A DNA stretch of 64,000 nucleotides from Isochrysis galbana. Its lineage: Eukaryota > Haptophyta > Isochrysidales > Isochrysidaceae. The notes beneath the pieces were generated by a model. It did no database searches, had not been told where the DNA came from, and worked only from the letters and a program-made list of their open reading frames with translations. Every line of letters starts with the position of its first letter. Position 1 is the first letter of the stretch. The translations under genes were made by a program, and so were the position numbers. Below are positions 51,213-62,171 of the stretch, piece by piece. The stretch covers positions 4,607,724 through 4,671,723 of the forward strand of contig CM030938.1 in the NCBI GenBank assembly GCA_018136815.1, written 5' to 3'.

Positions 51213-52494
51213 TAGCCCGGTCACTCGCGCTTTTTAACCACTATTTTCCACCCCTCCTGGGTGTCAAGGATTCCCCAGGCACGCCCCTTACCTGCCCCCC
51301 CAATACACTCCCCCCCGTGAAATAAGGGAAGAGGAAGAGGGGGGGTGGGTTGTCCTTCAACAAGGGGGTAGTTGCTGGAAAAACCACCAAACTTGAGGCT
51401 TGAGGTTGCGGCCTCTCGGCTCAGCGGATGGCTGATTTCGACGAGGTCATCGGCGCGCGGCCTGCCCGATTGGCGTGACTATGTTGGTAGTGGCCCCTGT
51501 GTATTTGGTGTCTGGCGGGGCCCGCAAACGGATGGATCGTCGAAAACGGGCACGCACCGTTGACGAATTGGGATGGCCCATAGGGCGCAGCGCCGAAGGA
51601 CGCTGAAGGACGCGTTGTGGGACGGCGCTGAAGGACGCTGAAGGACGCTGAAGGACGCTCTGAAAGAAGCTGAAGGACGCGCTGCGGGACACCTGTGGTG
51701 GGAAGTTGTGGCCAGTTGTGTGGCTGTGGTTGTGCAGGATGTGCAGTGGACTGTAGACAGGCTGTGTAGAAAGGTTGGCCAAGCTTGGAGGAGGCGGATG
51801 GGGCTTGAGGTTGCTCGGGGGCGAAAGGAACGGGAGGAGAGTGGAAGGGCGTGGAGGGTACTCCTCCGCTACCATGTGGTTGTGGTTGATCAGGTGGGGC
51901 TGTGGCTGTGGTGTGGGTGGGTGTGAGTGAGAGTGAGAGGTGAGGCATGACATGAGAAGTTTGACCCACTTGGGGCATGGAGAGCGAGCGATGGGGAACG
52001 GGGAGAGCACGCGGGGACAGGACGGATGGCGTGGGCGCGCCCTCGGACATCACGGGGCACTGGGGCACAAGGGCGGAGACGAGAGCGGACGGGAAGGGCA
52101 CGGGGGGCGCTCGAGCGGTGGCGCAGAGCGTTCGGAAGACACAGAGAGGGAAAACGTCACGCGCGGGGGGGGGGGGGGGGGGGGGGGGGAACTAATAGAC
52201 GGAAAGGGGGTCGGGAACTCAAGGAAGCACTCGGGGAATGGGCGGGAAGGGAGAGATGGGAGGTGGCTTCCGTGGGCGGAGTCGACGGGACGGCGCGGGG
52301 GGAGGGGGGAGGGAACCAGGGTGCGGCGACAGAGAGGGGTCGCGCGGGGAGACCTAGCCGGGAGCGTACGAAATGGGTAAGTGTACAAGGGGCCTCCTTT
52401 AGCCGCAACAGGGGGGGACCCTGCGGAATCCTTGGACACCCAGGGGAGGTGGAAAATAGTGGTTAAAAAGAGTGAGTGGTGAGTGACCGGGCTA
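51213..52494. mobile_element. Candidate element with long inverted ends (right-end type at both sides)
   Basis: The left end TAGCCCGGTCACTC...CTTTTTAACCACTATTTTCCAC and the right end GTGGAAAATAGTGGTTAAAAAG...GAGTGACCGGGCTA are inverted copies over about 80 bp. No target duplication was seen (GTGGTCG versus GGGCTAG), so it may be two separate fragments. The interior is low complexity, with a 10-bp GCTGAAGGAC minisatellite at 51595–51680. Confidence 0.45.
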
Positions 52495-52659
52495 GGGCTA
52501 GGCCTGAATACAACACCTACAAGAGACAAGAGACCAAGAGAGGGGTCTTTGTCCTAATGGGCCCCGAATACCGGATATGTGCTTGTTGGGTGTATTGGGA
52601 AGTTTCTACCGAAAGAAATCCTCAAATTTCCTCAATTCTGAGATGGTCATTTTTGCACC

Positions 52660-52689
52660 CCTAATAAAAAACCCTGTTTGACCGCCCTA
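52660..52689 (-). repeat. Terminal sequence of the TA-target MITE family (right-type end)
   Basis: AAAAACCCTGTTTGACCGCC followed by CTA. Confidence 0.5.
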
Positions 52690-53038
52690 CCGACAGCTCT
52701 CGGGGGGAGGACAACACTTTATACACTTAGTTCGACATTCTAAGGTTAAAGGTGATAACACATATACACCTTGTTCGTCATTCTAAGGTTAAATCTCCGC
52801 CTCCACTCGCACCGATTCTTTTTCTTCCCGCCACACACTCTCTCCCCGTCCAGAGAGAGCCTCGCCTTCTCCATGAGTACTCCGTCGAGTATGTTAGTTT
52901 CGGGCGTGGAAGACGTGAACAACTGGCTCCTCACCTGCTTCTAGAAGAGGCGGGAAGAAGATAGATAGAAGAAGAAGGGGTGGGCAGAGAAGAAGATTTA
53001 CTCTCTCTCTCGGTCTGCTGGATTGTTGAGTTCTACAG

Positions 53039-53039
<1 letters not shown>

Positions 53040-53103
<64 letters not shown>

Positions 53104-53460
53104 AAACCGTGAGGGGAGAGGGGGGGGGGGGAGAGGGGAGTCGGGGCGCGTTGGGGGGGGGGGGGGGGGAAGAAGGGCGGCTACAAGAATACTGCGGCGA
53201 GTTTTAGAAGTCTCTCTCTCGCTCTCCCCCCCCCCCCCCCCCCCCCCCCTCTCTCTCTCTCTCTCTCCTCTCCTCCCTGTACCAGCCTTTTACTCCGTAT
53301 ACTTGTCTTTCTCGCTCCTCCCCTCTTCCATTATATTTTCTCGCCCCCCTCCGTCCTCTCTCCCTCTCTCCCTCTCTCTTCTCTCTCTCTCGCCCTCTCC
53401 CCCCCCCTCCCCCCTCCCTCCCTCCCCCTCCCCCTCCTCCCCCCCCCCCCCCTTCCCCCA
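53040..53460. repeat. (GA)n, poly-G, poly-C and CT tracts upstream of the next gene
   Basis: GA run 53042–53099, poly-G about 53121–53130 and 53152–53169, poly-C about 53227–53248 and 53441–53452, CT between. The tract ends directly at the ATG at 53464. Confidence 0.9.
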
Positions 53461-53463
53461 CGG

Positions 53464-55179
53464 ATGTTCGAGGTGGACGAGATCGACGAGGACCCGCCGT
53501 CCGCTTCCGCGATGAGCCGTCCACGCCCGGCCCCGTTCCTCGTGCGCCTGATTCAGCTGGAGAAGAGAGCGGAGCTCAACGGGCTTCTCGGAGTGACTGG
53601 CGAGTATGAGGCAGAGGCAGATCGGTGAGAGGGAGGGAGGGGGGCGTGGGGAGGAAGAGAGATTTGCAGGGGGGGGAGGAAGAGCTAGGGGGGGGGGGGG
53701 GGGAGAGAGGCAGGGAGGGGGTGAGGTGGGAGATAGGGAGGGGGGGGGAGGGGAGGGGTTGGGCCGCATCCTGTACTCTGCCTTTTCGTTGCCTTCTGTC
53801 CGCCGAGAGAGGGGGGAGCTTCCGCCTATTGCTCACCCTTTCGCGCCGGAAGCACGTCCGCATCCCGCGGGGATTCAGCCCTCCTCCACACCCTCTCTCG
53901 TTTGTGCTGGATGGGCAGTGTCGCTTTTCTCTGGCCCCAGGAGGATCCCGCCTCCTACGATGCGCGCGGCTAGCGGTGCGGCACCTACGCGCTGCCTGAG
54001 GAATGCCCACCGTGGCTTGGTGAGGGCTGTGCGTCGGTCGGCCTTGCGCTGCTACGCCCTTCATTTCTCCCTTCCCTCTCCTCTCTCGCAATCAGGTACC
54101 GTGTGCTTATTCTCGGTACACGGGAACAGTGCGTGATCCGGCCTGCCAATTTAGAGTTTGGTCCAGCGCTCGAATCTATGAACCGAAATCTACTCGAAGC
54201 CTTTATGGAAAGAAATAAGATAGAGATTACACGGAGGAAAGCCCTGGCGAGAGCGGCGGCAGGCACTGCATTTCCGACGCCGAACCCCAAGCCGCCTGAC
54301 GATGCTCCAATGCCCTCTTGCTCATCCCAGCTGCCTACACATGGCGCCAATGGACCGAATTTGCATGTTGTGGCGCCGCCAAGTGCCACGACTACATCAT
54401 ATAATAGCACTCAAATCCCCATGCCCTGCCACGACGCTCAAGCAGCATCTCCTCTTACTCGGGCATCTTTTTCCACACCGGGCACGGCTTCACCAGCGGT
54501 AGATAGGCTGACAGCGAGCCCGTCGTACCGTGCGCAGTCGACGCATGCCGCTCAGCAGGCGGCACTTGCAGAGGCGCACGGGGTGTCCTTAGCCGAGGCT
54601 GCGCCGCCATCCTCTGAACCGCCCACTGCAACGGTGGTCGTATTACCTACTGCGTCGCCTGCTGCGGCTGCGGACGAAAAGGTAGCCGTGCCCCTGGCTT
54701 CCATCTCTCTACTGAGTGACGACGAAACAGACACGCATCAAAATCCTGGCGATGACGAGTCAAGCCCCAACACGCATGAGACAGGTGACAAAGTAGATGC
54801 AATGAACGATGTAGGTGTGCGGCAGCAGCCCAGCATGTGGACGCGAGGCAACCAGTGGGTGTCTCGGCTGGAGATGCGCGCGTATGTGAGCGAGATCGAA
54901 AAGACAATGATTGCCCGGGACATTCACCACCTCGAGCGAAGGGTGGCCGACGCGAGGCGCGAACGGCGTGCAGCTGCCGCCATGCTCTCGGCGTGCAAAA
55001 CAAAGGAGCGCATGGCTCTACGCGAGCTACGTGAAGCTCAAGAGATACGTCAGCGCTTGGAGAGAAGTGGCAGCCGCTCTCGCGGCGACGACGGAGGCCA
55101 CCCTTGCGATGACGACGGAGGCGCGACAGAGATGGATTCGCAAGAGCAGGAGCCACAGCAGCAGCAGTATGATGCCTGA
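53464..55179 (+). CDS. Hypothetical coiled-coil protein with N-terminal ligand-type mini-domain, two exons
   Basis: Exon 1 is 53464–53624 (MFEVDEIDEDPPSAS) and exon 2 is 54096–55179, joined in frame at CG|G, giving 414 residues. The junction completes a short beta module common in algal proteins: VRLIQLEKRAELNGLLG, then YRVLILG, then CVIRPANLE. A Ser/Pro/Ala-rich disordered middle follows. A C-terminal coiled coil (about residues 320–390) reads RLEMRAYVSEIEKTMIA, with HHLERRVADARRERRAAAAM downstream. It ends in an acidic Asp/Gly and Gln-rich tail. Function unknown; the layout suggests a scaffold. Confidence 0.7.
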
Positions 55180-56690
55180 AATGAAGGCGTCTGCTTGCTG
55201 CAACCACCTCGCATTTCGATCTTCCTTTGACAAATCGCTGATTATTTATCTGTGATTTCGCAGCAGTACCATGCCAGAATGCCAAATCTCTGAAGACAGT
55301 ACTCGCCGTCAAGTGGCTTTTGTCGAGACAAGCTTTTGGCTTTCTCCGTTTCCACTCCTCTCACTCTCTTGTGGTCCGCTGGTTGTCATTCATTTAGTGT
55401 GGGTCTTCCTTTTGTGAGTCAGGACTTCCCTCCCTTATGTATTTGTGTTTGGCATCCTCCAGCTGTGGGCCTCGACCGAAGGCATGCTGTGAATCGCGCC
55501 ACTGTTCGTTCTCATCGTTTCGTCTCACTCACCCTCTTCAGCCTCACCCTCAGCTCGTACCTCGTACCCCCTCGCCTTGCTCGACTCGCAAGACCTTGAA
55601 TCACCCCGACATCATGCCTTCTCCCGCTGATTTGCCCCCCCGCTTGCATGGAGCAATTTATCCACGTCGTCCCTCGGCGTGTCCGCCGACGACGAGCTCC
55701 ACCTCGTTGCGACGACAAACGGAACATGCACTTAGCGCGGGAACTCCATGAAATTGGTCGCTAACAACAAACATGTTACCGCAATTCGAGAGGACACAGA
55801 AAACCTCGGAACGACCTCCCGGAACCCCCCCCCCCCCCCCCCTTTTCAACGCAACGATCCGTGGTTCGCAGACCTCCCACCCTGTCGCCGTGACCTCCGC
55901 CCGATCGCGCCCCCGAGTCCGCCTCTTGGCCCTCGCACGCAGCAGCGGCGCATGTCGTAGGGCGGTACAACTGTGAGTCTAACTACTATTTGATAGGGGG
56001 GGGGGGGGGGGGGGACGCTGCGTTGACCGCGCCCTGCAGCCCTGCATGTCGCCGCGAGCTACCCCCGCGAGAAGCAGCAACGCCACAGGCAGCAGCAGCA
56101 GCGCCTGAGGGGGAGTAGCGAGGTGGCGAATCGCCCCTATCCCTATCGCAACGCACCTCCCGATATAATAAAACAACTGAGCGTTAGTACCACTACTCCC
56201 ACTAGCCCGGTACTATCACGACACCCCTCAGCGCACCTGCCCGCACGCCTTGAAGTGGTGGCACAGACACATACACAGTTGCATCCTTTCGAATCTCCCC
56301 CCTCGCAAACCCCCGGCTCCCATTATAACACTCCACAAGCTACAATGAGGGAAAACCCAGTGAGGCGGACCGACCTACGTCGGGCGACTCACCGGGGAAA
56401 AACACCGGGGGGGGGGGGAGGGACCTCTCGTCGAGAAGCAGAACGGCCCTTACAGCTCGCGCCGCGAGCAGTCCTCGAAGAAATAAATGACTGCGCCCCC
56501 CGATACCTGCCACAAGGACGTCTTGAGCATAGGCTGATATTAGGTCCTGATATCATGATATTAGGTCCTCTAGACCTGATGACCTGATAGTTTGCTATAA
56601 GGTCATGACGAGGTCAGGCGACTATAAATATAATTGACAATTGAATTCTCTTGTAGTAGTAGTCGTACACACTTAGCGCGAAAAACAGCG
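55180..56690. other. Intergenic, no gene supported
   Basis: Poly-C at 55827–55842, poly-G at 55997–56014, and CAGCAGCAG near 56085–56103. From 56520 to 56640 there is AT-rich DNA with repeated CCTGATATNAGG motifs. Confidence 0.4.
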
Positions 56691-56694
56691 GGGG

Positions 56695-56792
56695 AAAGGG
56701 GGGATGGGTGGTTCTCGCCCCTCATGAGGGCATGAGGGGAGTCAAGACAGTGAGGAGGGGCGCCCCCCCCCTCTCCATGGCGACCCAACACA
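56695..56792 (+). repeat. Dispersed repeat, family P, copy
   Basis: GGGTGGTTCTCGCCCCTCAT and the closing CTCCATGGCGACCC block match 23468–23548. Confidence 0.6.
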
Positions 56793-56966
56793 GAAGCTAG
56801 ATTAGCGTCTAAGGGTAATTAATAATCAATGATCAGTGATCAGCAATGCAGAAGTATAAGTAAGCTATTCTTTTGATAATCACTACTATACTTATAATAT
56901 CGCGTAACAACCTGATATTAGGCTGAGAATAGGACCATAGGACCTGATATCATGCTAAGGGAGCCG

Positions 56967-56983
56967 AAACCTGACGACCTGAT
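56967..56983. repeat. Left arm of a 17-bp inverted repeat flanking the RsmE locus
   Basis: AAACCTGACGACCTGAT, perfect complement at 59547–59563. Both arms lie in AT-rich DNA with CCTGATATTAGG-type motifs. Confidence 0.6.
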
Positions 56984-57109
56984 ACCTAACGGAGAATCTA
57001 TGGTCTTGAGCCACTCCCTTCCTCTCTTCCTCCTGTCGCTAGCCGCCCCCCTTCGCCCGTTTGCTAACGTAAACGGGGCCCGTTTCTTACCGCACTCCAT
57101 CGGGGGGGG

Positions 57110-57565
57110 TTGCAAACCCCCCCCTCTCCCTCTCTCCATTCTCCTCCACCCCTCTCCCTGCGGCGCGTTGCCATGCGGCGCGCCACGGCCTGCTCTCAGA
57201 GGGCCTTTGGGGGCTCCCAGAGGGCCAGCAAGGGCAGCTCAGGGGGCAGTGGAGGCTGGGGCTCAGCCCCTGGCCCCCCCTGCCTCTCCCACGCTTACCA
57301 CGCTGGCCATTGGCCATTGGGCAGCCACCCAGCGGCCCTCTGTATGCCTGGCGACCAGGGGAGCAGTGGAGGGGGGGGAGTCAGCTCGAGGGCAGGCCCA
57401 GTATGGGCGTGGGAGTGCGAGTCGCGGCCCGCGCCCACGAAGGGTCTTGGCCAGGATGGTGATTGCCCAGCCCCTGCCAGAGGGCAGGGGCTGAGGTTGA
57501 TTGTACGGGCCCACCCCGGGGGGTGTCCGCGATGGAGAGAGGGGGGCGCGAGGCCCCCATTGACC
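57110..57565 (+). repeat. Dispersed repeat, family Q, longest copy
   Basis: Shares GAGGCTGGGGCTCAGCCCCT and CCAGAGGGCAGGGGCTG-type blocks with 39150–39200 and the inverse of 6650–6740. Confidence 0.55.
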
Positions 57566-57746
57566 CCCACTTATAAAAGTAGATTGGCAACGCACCTCCC
57601 GAGTCAAATAACATCCCACAATGGTTAGAGCAATTCAAGGGTCAAGGGTGGCGATAGTGAGGGCGATAAGGGGTAGTTGACTATCAATTTCCTTGGGCCT
57701 TAGATGAGAAGTAAGCACGCCGAGGCGCCCATGCGCCCTTATAGTA

Positions 57747-58673
57747 TCATGTGCCCCTTGCCGCCCACGCGTTCACTACGGCAAGCAACGAAACGACGGC
57801 CACGTCAGTGCGCAACGTGCTTTCCCCCAGAGTGACCTGCGTGAAGCCAGCGTCGCAAAGAAGCTTAAGTTCGCGCGGCTCCTCCCACCCACCCTCGGGA
57901 CCCACCGCCAGCAGCACGCGGCGTTCCCGGCCGACGGTGCATTCGCCGGCCTCCGCACTTTCGCCGGCCTCCGCAGCTGCGAGGGCATCGAGGAGTTGTG
58001 GTATAGGAGGAGCATCGCTTCGCCGAGGGTGCGCAAGCAACTTGAGCACAGGCACTGTCTCCGCCTCAGCTACGCGCTCGAGCGTTCTCCGCAGCGAGCG
58101 CTCCACTTTGAGGCGCGGCACTGCCGTGGTGCCTGCCTGTGTTAGCCCGGCTACCAGTTCGTCGCGCAGCTCGTCGGCTCGGTCGGGTCGGAGGAGGTGC
58201 GACGACCAGTAGCTCTTCTCGACCCTTGCCGCGCCCGTCAGCCACACCGTGTCCACGCCCATTGATGCGATCACGGGCAGCAGCCTAGCGAACTGGGGCG
58301 GCCTCGGCATCGCGAGAAGCAGATCGACTCTCGGCCGCTCTGCTGGCACGAGGAGCGTTGCGCGGTCTCCGAGATGAAGCGAAAGTGCGGGGGGGCTCTT
58401 CTGATCCTCTACCCACCGTACGAGCGCGTCGCACCGCCCACCGTCGAGCACTCCCGCCCGTATTGTCTGCCCGTCTGCGCAGCCGAGAGTGTTCCGAACG
58501 TGAATCGAACGAGGATCGCTGGCCTCGAGGAGGGCTCTGCCGTCGTTCGAGAGCTCGTGGGGCTCGAGGAGGAGCCGGTTGAGGCAGTGCACGCGGATGT
58601 GTGACGGGCGGTGGGCGTGGCGAGGCAGGGAGAGAGAGGAGAGTGTGGCGGCTGCGAGGGCGAGAGCGCGCAT
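57747..58673 (-). CDS. rsmE: RsmE-family 16S rRNA (m3U1498-type) methyltransferase
   Basis: RsmE proteins are SPOUT enzymes that methylate N3 of a uridine in small-subunit rRNA. The 308-residue ORF is within the family range. A hydrophobic leader (MRALALAAATLSSLSLP) precedes a PUA-like region containing HIRVHCLNRLL and HVRNTLGCADGQTI. The SPOUT part has MPRPPQFARLLPVIASMGVDTVWL and, for the SAM-binding knot, LLAVGPEGGWEEPRELKLL, GFTQVTLGESTLRTDVAVVSLL. The usual LR-x-ETA is LR-TDVA. The leader suggests an organellar (plastid or mitochondrial) destination. It is a single exon, and a CT-rich tract on the coding strand precedes the ATG. Confidence 0.9.
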   Translation of the reverse strand: MRALALAAATLSSLSLPRHAHRPSHIRVHCLNRLLLEPHELSNDGRALLEASDPRSIHVRNTLGCADGQTIRAGVLDGGRCDALVRWVEDQKSPPALSLHLGDRATLLVPAERPRVDLLLAMPRPPQFARLLPVIASMGVDTVWLTGAARVEKSYWSSHLLRPDRADELRDELVAGLTQAGTTAVPRLKVERSLRRTLERVAEAETVPVLKLLAHPRRSDAPPIPQLLDALAAAEAGESAEAGECTVGRERRVLLAVGPEGGWEEPRELKLLCDAGFTQVTLGESTLRTDVAVVSLLAVVNAWAARGT

Positions 58674-58679
58674 TGGACC

Positions 58680-58945
58680 GACGGGGTGGGGTGGGGTGAG
58701 GGTGGGGGGTGTGGGGTGGAGAGAAGAGAGGAGGGAGGAGAGAGGGGGAAGAGAGAGAGGGAGGGAGGGAGGGAGAAGAAAGAAGGGGAGGAGGGGAGAA
58801 GAGGGAAGTGAAAGAAGAGAGGGGACAAAAGTCCGGTGAACAACCTCTCTCTCTCCCCCTGTCCTTCCCCTCTCTCGTCGCTCCTCTCTCCGTCCTCTCT
58901 CTGCCTCTCCTCCCCCCCCCCCCCCTCCCCCCTTTTTTCTTCTCT
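58680..58945. repeat. Purine-rich then CT-rich tract upstream of rsmE
   Basis: The plus strand is G/A-rich at 58685–58830 and CT-rich at 58843–58940, that is CT proximal and GA distal on the coding strand. Confidence 0.85.
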
Positions 58946-59337
58946 CGTTCTATATTTCACTATCAGGGATAGACTCTACCATGGGCCTCGTTTACTAAAG
59001 TTTACTCGTTCCTTCAAGTGCGTTCGTTCACACCTCGCTCTCTCCCCCCCGACGATAAAAAAACCACTTCTTAATCATCACGCCGCGCGCGCGACCCTGC
59101 ACAGCATCTATGCAGCCACGCCCGCTTCCCTTATCCCCCCTCCCCCCTCCCCCTCCACATGCCTTGCAGCTTGTCCCCTCCCCCTCGTGCGCTACCTACT
59201 ACCTAGGGCCTAGGGGCTGGGTGTAGGAGGTTTCCAATGGCAGACGGTGTGTACCGATCCCCAATGCCCTGTTTCTCGCCTTCCTCCTGCGCCCTCGGGC
59301 TAAAGTCTGTTGCGTGTTTTCTCTTTGTTTTAGGGAG

Positions 59338-59533
59338 AAAAACTATTGTTATAGTTTCAGCGATGGAGCGCGCGCCGACCGCTCCCACCTCCCAGCCCGC
59401 CGCCGCCACGACGCCCCACCGTGGCCGCCCCAAGCCGCCGGAGCCAAAGCGCTCGCAGGCTGCCCCCCTCACGGACAGTGACGTCGACATGATCCTCCCG
59501 CCCTCACCTCCTCAACACCACCAGAAGCAGTGA
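59338..59533 (+). mobile_element. MERAPT transposon 5' module, intact reading frame
   Basis: AAAACTATTGTTATAGTTTC leader, then an ORF from ATG 59364 (MERAPTAPTSQPAAATTPHR onward) ending TGA at 59531, with an AT-hook-like GRPKPPEPKR stretch. Near-identical module at 16117–16302, diverged version at 27936. It may be the N-terminal exon of a hAT-type transposase. Confidence 0.6.
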
Positions 59534-59546
59534 TGGGACGTCAGGG

Positions 59547-59563
59547 ATCAGGTCGTCAGGTTT
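59547..59563. repeat. Right arm of the 17-bp inverted repeat
   Basis: ATCAGGTCGTCAGGTTT, partner of 56967–56983. Confidence 0.6.
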
Positions 59564-59663
59564 TGACAACCTAACACCTGATATCAGACCTGATATTAGC
59601 CTAATATCAGGTATTATAAAGTTAGTAACTATAGTTACAATACTAACGGGAACAGAAACAGAG

Positions 59664-60254
59664 CTAACAGTCATTTTCGTCCTCTGGCTCCTCCACAACC
59701 ATCTCTAGCTCCCAAGGCAGCACATGGGACTCCCAATCCTTCAACAAATCCTCCAAGACCAGATTAGTGTGGCACCTCACAAGCCTCTCTACTGTGGTTT
59801 GGCCCAATCTGTTGCGCTTCTTCGAGTGAATCCAATCCTCGACGGACCAAGAGCGCTCGCACCCTGACGCCGAGCAAGACAGCGCGAGAAGACGACATGC
59901 AGCCCACTTCAAGTGAGGCCAATGAGACAAGTACACATTAGCCCATTTGTATGATGCCATTGTCTTAGCTCTATTAGAAAATGCAACATCATCAGTGAGA
60001 TCAAATAGGCCACTAGTGCACGCCTCCTGAAAGTCGGCGAGATCCGCTAACATATCTGGATAAGAGTGATCCCTGGTCGCCATCTGCTTCAAACAAGCCT
60101 TTAGCTCCTTAAGCTCTTGTGATGAAAATTTGCGACGACAATATTCAGGCTCCAAACAATAGGCGGCAGTCATGACTGGGGCATGGAAGTACTCCCACCT
60201 GGCCATCAAGAGCTCATGAATCTTGTGCAAGAAGGACATCAAGAGCGAGGACAT
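59664..60254 (-). pseudogene. hAT transposase C-terminal fragment (dimerisation domain)
   Basis: A 196-codon open segment ending in acidic EEPEDENDC. The hAT dimerisation signature is clear: WAACRLLALSCSASGCERSW, followed by SVEDWIHSKKRNRLG and VERLVRCHTNL. Upstream helices (SYKWANVYLSHWPHL) also fit. The catalytic RNase-H-like Asp residues and zinc finger are absent from this window, so it is a fragment or one exon of a spliced gene. It is oriented opposite to the MERAPT module at 59338. Coding DNA here has lower GC than host genes. Confidence 0.85.
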
Positions 60255-60454
60255 GGCAACTTACATGAAGTTCCTTCTTTCCAAGCTAGAGGGCTTGGAC
60301 GCTACCCCGGATGGGATGGACAAAGGCCGCAAAGGGCCTTGGATTTTTTACGTCGATGACGACGCTCCTCAGCCGCGCCTGCCGCCGGCTTGCCACCTTC
60401 CTCATTGCCCTCAGGCCCTAAGGGCCATCCCAATTCGTCAGGCGGGGGAGAAGG

Positions 60455-60778
60455 CGGCGGCGGTGAGGGAAGGCAGGCGGTGGTGATGGTGGTGGTGGTG
60501 GCGGAGACGGCGGCGGTGGTGAGGGTGGCGGAGGTGAGGGAGGCGGCGGTGATGGAGGCGGCGGTGAGGGAGGCGGCGGTGAAGGCGGTGGCGGCGAGGG
60601 AGGCGATGGTGACGGCGGCGGCGGCGAAGGCGGCGGCGGTGAAGGCGGCGAAGGCTGCGGTGGCGAGGGAGGCGGCGGCGAAGGCTGCAGTGGCGAGGGA
60701 GGCGGCGGTGAAGGCGGTGGCGGTGAGGGAGGCGGCGGTGAGGGCGGTGGAGGCGACGGTGGCGGAGGGGCGTCGATC
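60455..60778 (+). repeat. GGC/GGT/GAG-rich minisatellite
   Basis: Units of 9–18 bp such as GGCGGCGGTGAGGGAG and GGCGGCGGCGAAGG. It gives Gly-rich or Ala/Val-rich ORFs by frame; none is credited as a gene. Confidence 0.85.
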
Positions 60779-61560
60779 TATTTAAGGTGGCCGGAAGAAT
60801 AAGAATAAGTTTCTGATACCCGGATATTCCGAATATCTGGCATATCTGGCATGTCTGCCCGACTATCAGTATCTATCTGGATATTCCTAATGAGCTCCAG
60901 AGGTATCCGGATACTATCTGGATACCAAATCTGAACTCCAACCAGATATCCAGATTGCTCAAATCAAACCTGTTACGGGTCTTAGTTTTCTAGTAGGTCG
61001 TACGTCGAGATTCACTCGTATGTCGTATTTTCGGTTGGGGTTGTGTCCTATGACCTATGAGGTCAAATATCCCCAGTAACTAGTAAGTAGTAAGGGGAGA
61101 TGGCATCTGAGATGGTCGGATGAGCCTCTTTCCTGTGCGAAAAGGGATGGTGTCGCATCCGCGATCGACGGTACGCGTTCACACCGTACACCGTCGACCG
61201 TCGCACGGTTCCCCTTGGTTTGGCTCCCACGCGTTCTCGCACGCAGCGCTTGCCTCGCCGGCCGCCGGCCTTCGGTCGCCGTCGCTCAGAGGCCGGACAT
61301 GGTGGACTTGCTCTTGCTCGTGCTCGGCAGTCTGGGTCTGGGGTCGGCACGGAACGAGTCCCGTGTCCCGTGCGCACCTGGGTCGGTGGGGCGCCCTCTC
61401 GTGGGCGCTTCGGGTGCAAGGCGTCGAGCATGACCCGGTCGTCCGTCGCGGCGGGGGTGGCGGCGCCTGGCTGCGCTGCTAGCCGCCCCATTCATTTGTG
61501 GTGCGTAGCGCACGGAAGCATGGCCACTCACCAGGGTCCACGACTAGTTTTTATTTGAGT
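60779..61560. other. Intergenic; AT-rich GATATCC-type motifs then GC-rich DNA
   Basis: 60800–60970 holds many ATCTGGATA/CCGGATA motifs resembling transposon subterminal DNA. No supported gene to 61560. Confidence 0.4.
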
Positions 61561-61569
61561 AACTTGTAG

Positions 61570-61716
61570 AGTAGGGAAAGAAGAGAAGGGGGATACAAGA
61601 GTGAGAGAAGAGAGATGGAGAGAGAAACAGGGGGACGAGCAAGAGTGGAGAGATAGGGGGAGAGAGAGAGTGAAGTAGAGAAGGGGAGCGGGGTGGGGGG
61701 GGGAGAGGGAGGGAGG

Positions 61717-61806
<90 letters not shown>

Positions 61807-62000
61807 AAGAGAGGGAGGGAGGGAGGGAGAGAGAGGGAATCCCCCCCCGCGCGCGTGGGGGGGGGGGGCGCGGGGCGGCGGGCGGCGGAGAGCGCCGGCG
61901 GAGCGGAAGAGATTCAAAGGGAAGAGAAGGAGAGCGAGGGAGAGAGAAGATATTGGGGGGGGGGGAAGGGGGGGGGGGGGGGGGGGGGGAGCCAAGCCCC
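61570..62000. repeat. (GA)n and poly-G tract
   Basis: GA run 61720–61800, G-rich 61848–61870 and 61950–61990, upstream of the next gene. Confidence 0.9.
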
Positions 62001-62171
62001 GCGGGGGGGAGAGGGAGGGAGGGGCGACGGAGAGGCCGGGCGTCGGCGGGGACAGCGGCGAGGGCCGGGAAGGGGATCGTGGGTACGTGGGACCCAGAAG
62101 GGTTGTGAGTCAGCGATTCTCAACCAGACGAGGAGGCGCCGCAAACCGTCGGGGAGCGTCCCCCCCGCGCG

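Noticed and set aside
51421-52101. 226-codon Pro/Ser-rich minus-strand ORF
   Set aside because: Overlaps a GCTGAAGGAC minisatellite and low-complexity DNA; no conserved features.
60223-60785. Ala/Val/Lys repeat ORF on the plus strand
   Set aside because: Translation of the GGC/GGT/GAG minisatellite; other frames are equally open.
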